Shown here in pieces: positions 11,201-23,544 of a DNA stretch of 64,000 nucleotides (its first letter is position 1; the number at the start of each line of letters is the position of its first letter). The notes under the pieces were generated by a model. It was not told where the DNA came from, ran no database searches, and saw nothing but the letters and a program-made list of their open reading frames with translations. The stretch lies in the NCBI GenBank assembly GCA_022376515.1, contig WTXI01000001.1:2232001-2296000 (forward strand), in the 5' to 3' direction. The DNA comes from Lactifluus volemus. Taxonomy: Eukaryota; Basidiomycota; Agaricomycetes; Russulales; Russulaceae. Both the position numbers and the translations under genes were made by a program.

Positions 11201-13289
11201 CACTGAGACCTCGAGAGGGTGCCAACAGACGCTGTACACATTCGTTGTAGCTAAGGCCAAGATTGGCAGGGCTGTTTATGAAACCACATGCAACGGCCGC
11301 CCATTGAAACAAGCCCTGTGACGCCTTCAGTAGGTTGCTACCATGCTCTTTGAACACGTCCTCGCGGAGCTCGCTCTGAATATACAAGCCAATGTCTTGT
11401 TCCGTATTGACAGCCAGTTGGGCGTCATCCATGTACAGTGTATGGACGGACCTAGCCTTGACGAATGCCTGTTCGATGTCATCTTCCGACCTCGACGTGA
11501 CGAGTATGCGAACGTTCCGCGGGAGGTCGATGAGACGTTCGGCAAGAAACGTGTGCAGCGCTTTTCTGCCAATTGTGATACCACTCTCATCCAAACCATC
11601 GATGATGATGAGAATTGGATCAACAAGTGGTACGCTCTTGAGTGGACTAACGAGGAGCCGTGCAAAAAGTCTACGAGGATCTCGGGTAGTCCCAAAAGAT
11701 GGATCACTTGCAATGGCACTCTTGAGCGCGAGCTTGAACTGAGGATAGTGATCGGAGAGGCCGCGGGCAAGCGTCGTAAAGAAATGATAAGCCTCGTCGT
11801 GGGCCTCCTTCGCTTTCTCCTTCCGCACAAAAGCGACATAAGAACCGAGATACGTCTCGTCGAAGTGAAGTGCGATCTCATGCGCAATTGAGGACTTTCC
11901 CGTGCCTGCCTTGCCAAGGAGAAGGAGGCCACGGTCGGATTCGGGATTCTTGACCCACTCGACGATGTGGTCCAAGAAATGTTTGCGTGTGTCTCGATAA
12001 CAGCCATGTCTATCTTTGAATCGCCATCCTCCCAAAGGAGGACTTTCCCCGATTATTGCATTCAATTCTATTTTACTTTTGTTAAACCGAAGATCGATGG
12101 CTTTGTGACTGTGAGAATGACGCACCAGTATCCGATGCTTGATTCGACATATCGGTTTCCTGTGTTCTCACATCGTTTCGTATTTCAGGGACAGGAGCGA
12201 TGGCGGGGACAGCAACATCTGTGGGGAATTGTCCTCGTAGATCTCGTAGTTGGACGACGGCCTTGCGGAGGCGTTCGACATTGTTCGAAGCCAGCTTTGC
12301 TGAAAATCACATGTTGATAAGAGATGATGAGAGAGGTCAGGTCAGGATAACGTACCGATTTGTGCATCCGTCTTGGCATTCGATCCGGCGGCAAACGCGT
12401 ACGATTTGATAGAATCGGCACATTCGGAGACGCACTTCAGCATCTCAATGAGAATTTTTGCTTGCATTGATTCTGGTTGGATGTTCCTCAAACCGTCCTC
12501 ATTTGTAAATTCAAATGAATTCAGTATCGCCTCAAGTAGTGATCGGAAGTTGCCGTCATGCTGTAACTTGTGTACCAGGTCCTGCCAACAAGCCAAAAAA
12601 CGGGTGAGCGTTCTATTTCATCCAACAAGGCAAGGGCGCGCACCTCGGGAATGTTGGAGAGCTGAGCCCATGTCGAGCTGGCACGCTGAAGGGCAGCAAT
12701 TAGCTCGGTGAATAGAAGAGAAAAAAGGTATGGGACATACTGGTTTGACAGTTGGACTGACGGTGTCCACCACCTGCTTCATAACATCAACAGCACTTTT
12801 CCATATTGTGACCGCATTCATAGCTTCCTCAGCGCGATCGGGATGACGCGACATCCCCGGCTGGCTGTCCGGCACTGTTCCCACTGGAGTGCCGCGAAGG
12901 TCAGCCGCCCCGGAAAAATCAGATCGAGGAGCAGCAACTGTCGTGGGTTGCGCGGTTTCAGCGACAGATCTGACAATATGACGCGTGGCACCTCCTTCAG
13001 TGACAGGGTTGCCCGGTATGGGATTTGGGGTGTTGACTGTCGCTGTCCGAGAGGAACTTGCGTTTGAAGACACTGTGATAGTTAAGACTGTGGCAGGCTC
13101 CTTTGTCTGTTTCGAATGTCCATCTGCATTCCCGAAAACAATGTCGAGTTCTACATGTAGGGTGCTCAGCCAGAAGCGTGAGTAAAATTCCAAACAATCA
13201 TGAGACGAACCGCGAGTTGGTTCACAAGCTATCCTCTGATTTCCGATAAGAATGTCTTTTGCTTTGGGCCTTTTCACATAAAGAGACAC
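8176..13289 (-). CDS. NLR-type STAND protein: NACHT ATPase with 14 WD40 repeats
   Basis: This is a fungal intracellular receptor-like protein of the HET-E/NACHT-WD40 class, linked in other fungi to non-self recognition. Exons read, on the minus strand: a possible beta-rich N-terminal region and linker (to 12741), short helical exons (ALQRASSTWAQLSNIPE, then the block encoded at 12596-12350), then the NACHT exon ending at 10536, and the WD exon 10476-8176. Intron 10477-10535 joins the last two. NACHT motifs: Walker A GKAGTGKSS, Walker B ILIIIDGLDES, sensor ILVTSR. The C-terminus carries 14 WD40 units of about 43 residues, nearly identical. The stop lies inside condensin-derived sequence, so the last dozen residues may be non-native. 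The true start was not resolved; the given end is only the open-frame limit (a GTG), and exons may extend to about 13.3-13.7 kb. Confidence 0.85.
8480..10260 (-). repeat. Tandem WD40-encoding array, period about 129 nt, 14 units
   Basis: Fourteen head-to-tail units of about 129 bp each encode GHTxxVxSVxFSPDGERIASGSxDxTIRVWDATTGQ-type blades. Differences between units concentrate at the two residues after GHT and around the S-x-D-x-T strand, while the rest is almost constant. Two units deviate at the core (STDREQ; LPDGKR), and a degenerate partial unit lies at the C-terminal end. Confidence 0.9.
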
Positions 13290-14512
13290 CGTGATATCAG
13301 ATTGGGATTGTACAATGCTGCTGGAGACTCAGCCGTAGATTGAAATAAAATATGGGAATTTCTCACAAGGTGTCTAGATTCTCGTTCCATTCTACGATAT
13401 TCTCCCTTCTCTGCACAGATCGTGTCTGCCTCGTCGTCTCCCCGCAAGTCACAGTGACATGAAAACTTCCCTTCCTCCAGAGGAGGGTCTTGAGACGCGG
13501 AAGGTTGCGCGCTCTGACGACTGGCAGGGGAAAGAGATTTAGTACCTCTCAGAGCATGACCACAAAGGGGGTACGCACCAGTGACCCGGAGCAGATGCGA
13601 GCCCAGTTGCATTGAGGTGACCTGAGCGCGGTTGCTGCCAGTGTGCCTCATGTCGGAGATTTGAGAACCTGAGCTGTAGTAGTGGTTAACAACAGGAGAC
13701 GTCGATAGGAGGGTTTCGCATACGGATCCGGGGTCATCTGGGTAGCTTTTCTAGAGAGTAAGAAAGAGAAAGACGCGTGAGAGTCCGAGTCGTTGAGCAA
13801 TGAGCCTTGAAGTAACCCTGTGCCCTTGGATGTGCCTTCATTGTGCCTTCTAAGGGCGCCTTGTCTGCGCCATCTCACGCTCAGCGGGAATGTTTGTTAC
13901 CTTGCTTTGCAAGGTCTTCAATGTGGTCGAATTTCAACCGTGTCATGCAGGAACCAGGAACACTGGTCATGTGCAAGGTCATGTGGTATGGCCTTGAGGG
14001 TAATTCAAATTGAACTAATGAAGGCAATTGCATGTATCATCTGTCCCAGTATAACACCGGTACACGTATGTTGGTCAGATTAGCGATTAGCATGGGTATG
14101 GGTAACCCATGTGGATTACGGGTCGGGTGATGCTCAGGTGGGGCTGGTGGGGGTTGAGTTGGGCCAATGAGGTGCCGCGCTCAGCCAACGAAGACGCACG
14201 TACACATGCTTCGCCTCGAGAAAACAACTTCCAATCAGTGCCGCCTCCCATTCTGGCGCCGCCATTGCCCACCCTCTGGCATCACTCCTTCCCTCTCGCT
14301 CTTCTCTCTGTTTCCATGCCCTGCTCTCTCTTGCCATTCCCGCCTCTCTCGCCACCATCACCTGCCCTTTGCCACCTGGTCCATGGTGCGTCACGATTTT
14401 TTTTTAAACTTCTCACATGACATTTCTTTACTTTATTTTTCCCTCCCTTTCGTCACCGGCATCCGCATCCCCTTTGAGGATGGCCTCATGTGACATATTC
14501 ACACCGTCAATT
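13290..14512. other. Region upstream of the NLR gene
   Basis: The minus-strand open frame 13651-13274 may hold further 5' exons of the NLR gene, but I could not join it with confidence. The part 14000-14500 is pyrimidine-rich, low-complexity sequence with no gene recognised. Confidence 0.35.
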
Positions 14513-14922
14513 AAGAATCTTCTCGGTCTCTGCGAAATCAAGCTTCACAAAGACAACAAGGCTGCTGTGTCGTCCAATATCATTGACATTGTTGGACAGT
14601 ACCCACGTTTCCTGAAAGCACCCTGGAAATTCCTCAAAACTGTCATCAAGCTATTCGAATTCATGCGCGAAATACATGACGGTATGCAGGCGACACAATC
14701 ATCAAAATCGCACAGAAATCCCGGCGCCACTTTGTCATGCAACAGCTAGGAGCAAGATCCCTTTGTGGATAAAATTTAAAGGCTACTCCGCAGAATCACG
14801 GTGGATCTCACCCCACAGCAAGTCCATACGTTTTACGAAGCTGTGCTACATGATCTCGGTGCAACCAAACAACCTTCAGAAGGAGAACGTCATCACAAAG
14901 TTGATGGGGCTTCCCAACGCTG
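14513..14922 (+). pseudogene. CRM1/exportin-1 fragment
   Basis: The stretch encodes a central HEAT-repeat piece of the nuclear export receptor. Visible are [40 protein letters not shown] and [11 protein letters not shown]. After a frame change come [18 protein letters not shown], then in another frame ITVDLTPQQVHTFYEAVL, and in yet another MISVQPNNLQKENVITKLMG. At least three frame changes and an internal TAA occur within 410 bp, and one residue (N of VNKLFEF) is missing. Only about 130 of more than 1,000 residues are present. It is plainly a relic; the working CRM1 must lie elsewhere. Confidence 0.85.
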
Positions 14923-16648
14923 CTGTCAGTTGCCGTCATTCTATATTCCCAAGTTTGCAATCCTAACCACGTAAATTAGTGTCCCTCCTTCCACTGCTGC
15001 TGCCATCCTCGCACCTCCCTGCTGACAATGCCACGCGCACTGGCACCCCCCACCCCCCCCCTGCAGACCCCAAGGCCCAAGGCCACCCCCCTCTGCATCG
15101 CGTTGTCTTTCCGGTGATCGTTTGCGTTCTCTCTTATCTCGATGGTGTCTCATCATTCAACTTGAATTTGAAATACTCCAATTACGATCGACTCGCTTCC
15201 GTGAAATGCTGATGAAATCGGTGCCACTCGATTCGCCACAGGTCCGCAGCGCCCGAAAATTTATGCTAACCCCTCTTCGTCTTCCTAGAATGGTCCGTCC
15301 ATATTTCCCATGCTTTTATGCAATTCATTGTCGTTTACTCAAAAGACCTACGAATCGGTGGCACTACTGGTGGCTTTTCTGCTTCAACAGCTGACATCTA
15401 TATTACCATGTGTATTACCATGTGGCCTAAAAATGAACTGTGTGCGAGGGGGGTGGATCGGTTTCAAAAACTGAAGGTGCCAGGATCTACGGAAATGTGG
15501 TATGGCTAATAGTAGTGGCGAGTTGCGCACCCCCACTTAGCTCGTTGTTCGCCGTCACTGACAAGCCGTGTATATAAATGGAACACACAATCGTCATGTG
15601 CTTTTACGCTTGATCGCTTGCGACCGTGCGACAGCGATCATGGGAATCTCTCTTTCCACGTTCGAATTAGTCAATCTTTTTCACAAATAACAAAGAGGGA
15701 GGTTTGGCTGGAGCGCACCTGATCTGCTTGGTGACTACGGCCATGACCGGTTCGTGGGCTGCCGTGGAGAGAAGAACGGTGGCCATCATGGCACACGAGC
15801 ACGAAAATTGGTGCGCTGAATCGCTGATTCTCGAAGCGTAGACATGTCGAAGCAGGAAGTTGTGCACGGGCTTGTTCCAATCTCATCCCAAGTTCACTGT
15901 GATCGGACTCAGCCCCAATTGGCTAGTTACCCAGTCCTCCTAAAAACCGCGATCGGCGAAACTGAGACCACAGGCAGGGTTCACGCACTACAAAAACTCT
16001 GCGAATCCATTGCATATCCACTCTGAGAGTATCTTATCAGTCACGTTGTGGCTCTGTGCTAAGATATGACGTAGAATAAAAGAAAATATGCTAATATGAA
16101 CCAGAGGAAGCATGGGGGCTGATTGCCATTCCCCCCAGAACCGCCTACAAAAGCTGGGCCACTCGAACGGCCATCCGCCTACTCGTACTTCCCACAAACT
16201 CCCCCGTCCTCATAGGCTGGGGCCGCCTTGGCGCGCCGATAGGGGAAGTGTAATCTCTCTGTCCTACCCAACCACGCCACGCCAGCCGGACACCGCTTGA
16301 ACCGCCTCGTCCCACGACAGCCGGGCTCTCTCTACGCTAGACCGCCCCCGTGGCGCAGATGCACCCCCCCTCCCGAGAGATCGCTGCACGATCATACACG
16401 AGGAGCCGAACGGAAACGCCTAATGGAATCTATCTCAAAAAAGGTATTACGAGCAAAATGACCACCTGGCGATTTATTGCAGTGGCGATGGGCCCCAACC
16501 CGTGCCAGAATAGTAGATCCCTCTGGACCGGCACCTCGATTAGTTTCAATCAATGACAAGAACTCTTCACACACCCCACCATCCTCGGCCCAGCGGCCTA
16601 GCATAGGGACACGGCCTTCCAGGCTCTGGCAGATGAAGTGTAGAACGC
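14923..16648. other. Non-coding or unrecognised stretch
   Basis: Open frames such as the one at 15122-15394 were inspected and matched nothing I recognise. A TATA-like box (about 15570) is present without a credible downstream gene. The 5' end of the ARMT1-like gene could extend into the last few hundred bases. Confidence 0.35.
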
Positions 16649-18164
16649 ATGGACGTTCTGATGCAAGACTTGTCTGGTAATCAGAAGCTCCGATCCATCA
16701 TCGACGACGGCGAGGCAGACGTCGCCTTGTGGAATAAGGAAATTGCCAAGTATTTTCAGGGTTTGCCCGCTACGTTATCATCACATGTAACCTACTGGCG
16801 AATTTCTTAAGGGAAGGATTTCATGAATGCTCCCTGGCTTTTTGCCGAGGCTTACAAGTATCGTCGTCTGCGTGAAGCGTTTACTGTCAGCAAATTCTGG
16901 AGTGACTACGACGTATTTTATAGACAGAAGGTGATAATGCCACCTCGATATGGCCGATGTTATTGACATAATTTCGGTCAGTGCGATACCTTCTCTCGCT
17001 CATCCGATGCCGTCTTCGAGCTGTCGATGCGGTTTGCCGAGCCCTTCACACAGTCTGGTAAATCACCGGAGGCAAGATCAGAAGCTGAGCGCCTCATGTT
17101 CCTCGAGTTGACGCAAGGTTTGCAACTTCCTGATGTTGAGTATATTCACCAATTGCCATCCTTTCCAGTTTGCCTCTGGGGGAACTCCACTGACCTTTCG
17201 CTGCTCATTAATATGACCGAGGATCAAATCAAGTCATTGCAGTCCACTGGCGGTGATCACCTTGCTGCGACTGAGAAGAACATCCTTGGAAATCATCTGA
17301 GCCAACTATGGGAAACCGTAAAGGACAATCGGGATAAGACAAACGGACGGATCGATTTTGTCCTTGATAATGCCGGCTTTGAACTGTACTGCGATTGTGT
17401 TTATGGTCCGTATGTTATCGTGCTCACTGTTAGCGTCACCTGAATTGCGATGACAGCCGACTTCCTCATTCAAAGTGGCCTAGCGAAGCAAATCCGTTTC
17501 CATGGCAAGCGATACCCCTGGTTTGTTTCGGATGTGACCAGAAAGGACTGGGAGTGGCTCCTCAACTCGATGGTCTACGGCCACCTCTTCCCAAAGGCAA
17601 CCGAACAAGAGCGTGAGTCTTTGCGCCGTCTTGGCCTGCGCTGGAAGGTACGCGAGCTACGTGTCAGCGTTGAGGTTCAGGCACTCACTTCTCCGTGTAC
17701 GTAGCAATACGAGCGCGAAGGCAAGTGGGTTTACGAGCAACACCCATTCTGGTGTACCGGCTACACTTTCTGGGAGCTGCACAGCGAGGCACCAGATCTT
17801 TTCTTGCATCTGTCACGTTCGGACCTTGTCTTCTTCAAGGGTGACTTGAACCACCGCAAGCTCACATATGATTGCGCTGCACCCGCATCGACGCCTTTTG
17901 ATATCGCCATCGGTCCCATGGCGAGCGCTGCAGGAGCCCCGAAAGTCTGTTCGCTTCGCACCATTAAGAGTGATGTCGTCGTTGGCCTTGAGAGCGACGA
18001 GACCGCGGAAAGACTCGATAAGGAGGAACCCGGTTGGAAGATCAGTGGTAAATATGTAAGCCATTTGTTTTCAGCACTGTGTCCAATGGTATTCAGTTTT
18101 GATTTTCTAGGCTGTCGTACTACTCTCCGAGGGACGACCCGGGGAGAAAGTACGCTTCGCATAG
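16649..18164 (+). CDS. ARMT1/DUF89 family damage-control phosphatase (acidic residue methyltransferase family)
   Basis: DUF89 proteins are metal-dependent phosphatases acting on damaged phosphometabolites; yeast YMR027W is a member. The model starts at the ATG at 16649 (MDVLMQDLSGNQ) and uses introns at about 16760-16810 and 16930-16980, plus 17406-17456, 17648-17704 and 18056-18110. It stops at 18162-18164. Diagnostic motifs are DNAGFELYCD (metal site), the segment WFVSDVTRKDW and GDLNHRKL. The C-terminus is LLSEGRPGEKVRFA. The N-terminal region normal for the family (the RWP..ILT segment) was not found upstream, so the protein may be shortened or its first exon is unrecognised. Otherwise no lesion is seen. 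Confidence 0.82.
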
Positions 18165-18489
18165 AAATTCAAATTCCTTTGCTTCGTCTATATGCTGTAC
18201 TACGGACGATCATAATTTCATCAATCTCATGAAAGCGCAATCAGGTTGTTTTTATTTCTTGTAACTGTTACGTATATTTCACTGCGTCAGTTATGTCCAG
18301 CACCACTCCATATGCGTTTTCGTCCCACATGAACCATTCCTGACATTGGGGTGTCCCCTTGTGTAGTTCAATCATGCACCAGTAATTCAATGTCACGCAG
18401 TGATCATGAGCGAACAAGAGACAAATGGAACGAGATGGAATACTTACCACTGCTTCAAAGTCCAGTCTTCAAGTTACCCTCAGCGGCGA

Positions 18490-18810
18490 GGTCGTACAAC
18501 CGAATCCGAGATTGAATATTGAATGGCTTGTCTCGATTGCTTGTATGTCAGCGTAATTTCCTCTTTGTATATTAGCAATGAAGTTCCTCCACGGTGCCCC
18601 ATCGGCAGGCTCTAATCCTAAAGGCAGCTATGTAGAATACAATTCAGTCTTCAACCCGAGGCAAGAGTCCCACGTTTCGTGTCAACTCCGGAGTAGATGC
18701 TTGGAAACTCCGATGAATCTTCCATGGAGATGTTCGGTTCACAACACGCGATGCTTACGGGTCGCCGTTATCAAATCTGTGGCGACTTTGTGGGCTGATA
18801 CGTCATCAGA
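18490..18810 (+). repeat. Dispersed repeat R1, copy 1
   Basis: This block resembles 36886-37165 over about 300 bp. Both carry the shared words TCGGCAGGCTCTAATCCT and CTTCAACCCGAGGCAAGAGTC, with many substitutions and small indels between them. No coding function is apparent. In both places it lies several hundred bases from DUF2235-like sequence. Confidence 0.75.
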
Positions 18811-20751
18811 CATGCACGAGGCAAACTGCGTTGGATTGGATTGGGAGAACAAAGTCTAGAGGAAGCGATGCGTCCCGACTACCGGCGCGATGCCTTGCCT
18901 ACGTGTGAGGTACTAACCAGCAGCTGAGATTTCCAGGAAAAAACCGGACTGGGGATAAAGTTTCCGGAAGTCCCATTCCGAGCCTGCAACCGCTCTTGCT
19001 TTCCTTGGTTCTTCCGAAATTTTACTGGCATGTACCAAACTGTCCCAGAAAACTGGATGCTGACTTTGTCATCGGCGATAACGATGCTCGCAGACAAGAT
19101 AAATAAGACGACCAATCAATGATCTGTAATCCGTTATCGATATGGGCCAAGCCACACACTAGGTTGATACAAAGGGAAAAAACTTGATCACATAATATAG
19201 TAGGGTTCAGATAGAACAAAAAGATGGAGGGCTAATGGGGTTGAGGAACTCCTCATCTTCGAGAATGGATGTCTCATGTCCTTGGGGGAACTGGATGTCG
19301 AGGTTGCAAATTGTGAAGATGTAGCCAACAGGACCAACGCAATCTGGGAGAGACAGAAGAATCAAGTACAGAGAGACATGGTTTGAAGTTTGTGCCTTCA
19401 ATTTGAAGAGAAGAGGAGTTGCAAATCAGACAACCATGGCCTCCACCAACATCTGACATCATTAGCTTACATAGGCTTCGTCGCTCTGCGTTGAAATCAA
19501 CAGACGTGAGAGCACCCCTGATAAACCTAGAAATGTCTTCACCTGTGCCCCTTTCAATTAATAAACCACCATCGAGTCCGGAAAAGTTTGCAAAAAGTTC
19601 CTGGTAGTCACCAAAAAAAAGGCATACATGGGGAAAAGCAAGCTGAAAAAGGTAACCACGGCACCCAGGATTCCCGCGTGGTCCCCCACCGTGGTACTAA
19701 CTAGGCGGCACTCTGGTTAACTGCGCAGATCGGACGGGATGCGGTGTTTTCAGAGTCCTATGGCCGTGGATGTCATATATATGGGAGCAAGGGTTTATAT
19801 ACACTTCTTTGTGTCTCTCAGCCTGAGTCGTCCCTCCTTGACAAAATTGTCAATCGCTTGTGCTACTGCAACGCAACACGGCGCGTCAATAGCACGATTG
19901 TCACCAGTCTTTAGACGGCAGAGATAGAAACGCAGAGCATTTTCGAGAACAACGAGAGTAATTGTGGGCTATTTAATAAGTTAAAGGAATGCATTACGGC
20001 CGATGAGTGAAAGAGAAGATACATCGCTCTAAGTACACCAAATTGCCACAGTGACGACAAATAGCGAACACTCCAAGCAGACTCGGAACATATGTTGTAC
20101 GCCTCTTGACTCGACAAAAAATAGAATAAGAGCACCAAGTGTCCTTGTCCAACCGATAACGCCCTAGTGAATTTCCAGCTAATCCTTCAAACCACCCTCA
20201 CAAATGTTGGTAGATTGTGAATGTACAACAGAAGCACATGTCTGACCAGAAAAAAATTGACATAAATCAACTGATCATCCGCGGTGGTCACGTATACATC
20301 ACCTCAATGTCACGAACAACCGTCAAATGTCGAATGGCACCATACTTTGCAGAAGCAACGACGGACCTGGAATCCTTGGGGTTTGACGGATCATTGTCAG
20401 CGAGAGATGTTGTTGCAGGTGAGGGCATATTAGCCACTTTGAGATCCGAGATGTGTGATGATACCTTTATAACCCAAATGCCTGTGCAATGATAATGCCA
20501 CTAGGTGAGGCAAGAAGATGCACAGTTTCAAGTGTGTCTGTTAAGTACTGGTGCACCTTCACTAGTATGGAATCTAATATGAGATGCAACACAAACCAAG
20601 AATGAATAAGCAACACAAGAGGATGTTAACAAATGGTGGTTATCTATGTACATGACCGTGGGAATGCGAACGACTTGCCACATTGCCACACTCATTGGGG
20701 AGATCAATAGCAACACACTACAGAGTGCCGACCGATTACAGATTACAATAG
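18811..20751 (-). pseudogene. Degenerate region with DUF2235-like relic
   Basis: At about 19440-19480 the minus strand encodes SDVGGG, preceded by a stretch matching the intron of the DUF2235 gene at 37740-37780. Near 19540 there is a further weak match to the exon before it (the CAGGTGA..ACATTT word also at about 37843). The order and spacing to R1 mirror 36886-38926. The rest of the block shows no open gene; ORFs such as 20217-20492 are unrecognised. Confidence 0.42.
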
Positions 20752-21913
20752 ATGTCGCCCAGACAATCTGGATCATTACCATCGACAAAAATTCTAGACC
20801 ATATCGTCCACCTCACTCCGCCTGGTACGATCCATGAAACTGCCGAGCAATTCCGCCAGTTGGGGTTCAAGTTAGTAGTCGATCGTTGATATGTCCACTT
20901 GGCTGGGCTCGTCAATAGAGGCTCACTAATATACCCAATCAGTGTCGTTGCTGGAGGCACGCATGCTGGCGGACTGACCGCCAACTCACTTGTCGTAAGA
21001 TATGCTCCATCTCGCAGGCTTTCGTGTCTGTGACTCACCGCTCCTTGATCTGGAAAAGCCAGATTATGCCCGATGGCTCGTACCTGGAGCTTATTTCTTT
21101 TTTGCACCCGGTGTCGCATTATCCACGTTCCAGCCCATCCTACGACGCGCGCCGCCGCCATCCATGGGCCAACAAGCCATGTGGCTGGGTCGCCTATGCG
21201 TTTCTTGGCGCACCACGCGCTGCACCGCCCCTCTCTGTGGTGTTGAACGAACGCCTGCAGACGGTGAGCAGTGGTGTGCGTTACGCACCCGAGGTGGCCG
21301 GTGGCCGCAAGCGGTCAGACGGCATCGAGCTCAAATGGGAGCTAACGATACCTGCGACAATGGCGGATAAGGAAGGCGGCACGCGTCTACCATTCTTTTG
21401 CGGTGATGTGACACCGCGCGAGCTGCGGGTGCGTACATATATGTGGGACTCGGACTCGGAAATGTTTTTTTTTTGCCTAGCTGTTGTTCCGATGGCGCTC
21501 ACTGTGTCCCATCTTTGCGCCTCAATCTTCTCCGAAAACAGGTACCGAGCCAGCCAGCATCAAACTCAAAACATCCGAATGGTGCGCTGGGCATCGCACA
21601 TCTCCGTGTGCTCGCACCCTCCAGCGTATTTTCCACCGTCTCAGCTGAGCTCGTGGCGATCGTGGGCGAGGCGCCGATCGAGAAATCGACGCGCGAGCAC
21701 GTGTGGCTGCTCTACCTGCCGGGGAACATCACACCCAAGTGGCATCCACGGCTTGTGCTGTGCGAACCAGACATGAGTGATGAAGCACAAGTGCAGTTTG
21801 TACGGACTCATGGTGCTGGGCTTTTTGAGCTGGGCGTGCACGTTGATGAAGGTGGAAAGAAGAGGGGGTCGTCAGAGACGCCATTTGGAAGAGTGGCATG
21901 GATTCCTGTCTAA
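20752..21913 (+). CDS. Glyoxalase-like (VOC fold) domain protein
   Basis: The protein belongs to the fungal Glyoxalase_3-like family, whose substrate is unknown. Four exons: 20752-20870, 20943-20994, 21063-21428 and 21542-21913. The start is the ATG at 20752 (MSPRQSGSLPSTKILDHIVH). Splicing gives LDHIVHLTPPGTIHETAEQF, then GFNVVAGGTHAGGLTANSLV, then PDGSYLELISFLHPVSHYP, with His and Glu residues at places where VOC proteins bind metal. The C-terminal half (ALGIAHLRVLAP, then VAIVGEAP) looks like the second VOC half. All splice junctions keep frame and the gene looks intact. It is followed in tandem by the Spo7-like gene. Confidence 0.85.
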
Positions 21914-22269
21914 TGCTACCGCTCCAGATTGTATAACTTGGAGAATTTTTGCCAGTAACGTGGATTTAGCCCAGTTGCATGCTTACGATGGCTATGAATA
22001 TAAATAGTTGTACGAGAAAGATGAGGGCGGGCATGACGGTGACCTGTGGGTGAGTATCCTTTTTTAATAACTCTGGTTAGTTATAGGAGACGAGATTTGG
22101 CTTCATTTCGGCAACCCCACGGAAAGGTTTGGTCAGCCAGTCCCGGCCCGGTGCGGAGGGGTGTTGACACACGCGGGGCAGTGTGCGAGCCTGCAGACAT
22201 CTTCTTGTGAGCGGTCGACGCAGACGGGGGAGGACTAAGATCAACTCCTTCCGTTACTTGACTTAACTC

Positions 22270-23337
22270 ATGCCAAAGAAGCTTTCACAATCCCCCTCAG
22301 GTTCTTTCTTTCCGCCAAATGACCAAGCAACCTACAGAGACCTTCTACTATTCGAGGAGCGACTCAAGACCAATGCACTTATCCTCAACCGCAGAAAGTC
22401 TCGCTATCAAAGTGCGTTCTATATTTCCCACAAAAAGTGCTCTGACGTCTCATTTCACACTTTTAGTCTTTCTTGCTCAGTTAATCTTCACGATCATCTT
22501 CCTGCTTTGTGAGGTTCTTCTGAACACCCCATTCCTCTCGATCCCCTACCAGCACTTCCTCCGGTTTGCTCTTCCGAAATCATACGGACCAGATGTTGAA
22601 GTACGCCTACACCCATACGTTGCGTCCGGCCTACTATTTGTTTCCGTGACGACTTTGCTCCTTTTCTTCGCAACTGGCCTTTACTCGGAAAAGATAGGCT
22701 ACGCTAATCGGTGCGGTCGTGACTATTTTTCTTCGCAATGCCTCCATTTACTTTATGCAGCTATGTCCCCCACGCAAACCGCGCGCTGCGGAACTTTAAT
22801 ATGTATCTCAACATGCGTCAAGCCCCCCGCAGGTCTCCATACAACCCACTCTCTTACCTCTTCCCCCGTCCTTCTTCTCCCTCTAGTGGATTGACATCTT
22901 TAAGCCGGGCAAGGTCTCCTTCTCCAACACGACTGGGAAAACGCTCATCCTCCGCCGTTCCGATGCCATCAATACCACCGACTACAAATCCTCGAGGGGA
23001 GCTTATCTTCTCGTCCCGCGTGGACCGCAGCTTCCGAGAAGCGTATGAAAGATACCGTGCGGCCTTCGAGCGAAAACGGGATGAGCGTGATCGGCAGGCC
23101 GCCGCACGCACTTGGAGTGGATGGCTCTTGCAGAAACTGCCATGGAACCGCGCGCCTCCAGCGCCAGACTCTTCTGCGTCGACCCCCTCCCGGAGTCGCG
23201 TCGGTTCATTGGCAGCGCGAACGCGCGCTGGAGCACGTTCATCGGCTGGTTCGTCCGCCCATTCGAGGAAGGCAACACCAGCGCAGTCTCCGGAACCGAG
23301 TCGGGGAAGACCCACAGCGACCCCGATGGGTGTATAG
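22270..23337 (+). CDS. Spo7-like regulatory subunit of the Nem1-Spo7 phosphatase
   Basis: Spo7 holds the Nem1 phosphatase at the nuclear/ER membrane, where it dephosphorylates the lipin Pah1 and so sets the balance between phospholipid and triacylglycerol synthesis. Three exons (22270-22411, 22467-22710, 22761-23337) join in frame. The N-terminus has FRDLLLFEERLK-type sequence (YRDLLLFEERLKTNALILNRR). Two membrane segments follow: FLAQLIFTIIFLLCEVLL and YVASGLLFVSVTTLLLFFAT. Then comes the conserved NRYVPHANRALRNFNMYLN block across the second intron, and a Ser/Pro/Arg-rich tail with SRVDRSFREAYERYRAAFER. No lesion is seen. Assignment rests on these family landmarks. Confidence 0.85.
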
Positions 23338-23544
23338 TCTACCACATTATGTTATACCTCTAGAATTCCGAAAGCTTGTAAAATATTCTGTATCGTAGAT
23401 GGTGCATACATTTGTGGTGTCTGTGGACTGTGGACACGATCATGTGATGAGACGCGGTGTCACGTCTTAAACTGTGTAAGTTAGTCAGTCGGTCGCTGAT
23501 TACCATCATTCTTACTTCACTCTCGTCCTCATTTCCTTGCCGGA

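Noticed and set aside
14134..14394. 86-aa ORF in the 14-kb region
   Set aside because: It is low-complexity Arg/Gly/Glu sequence complementary to a pyrimidine-rich stretch, without splice context.
14980..15075. C-run near 15046-15062 as a regulatory tract
   Set aside because: It is only a short homopolymer-like stretch and lies near no credible gene start.
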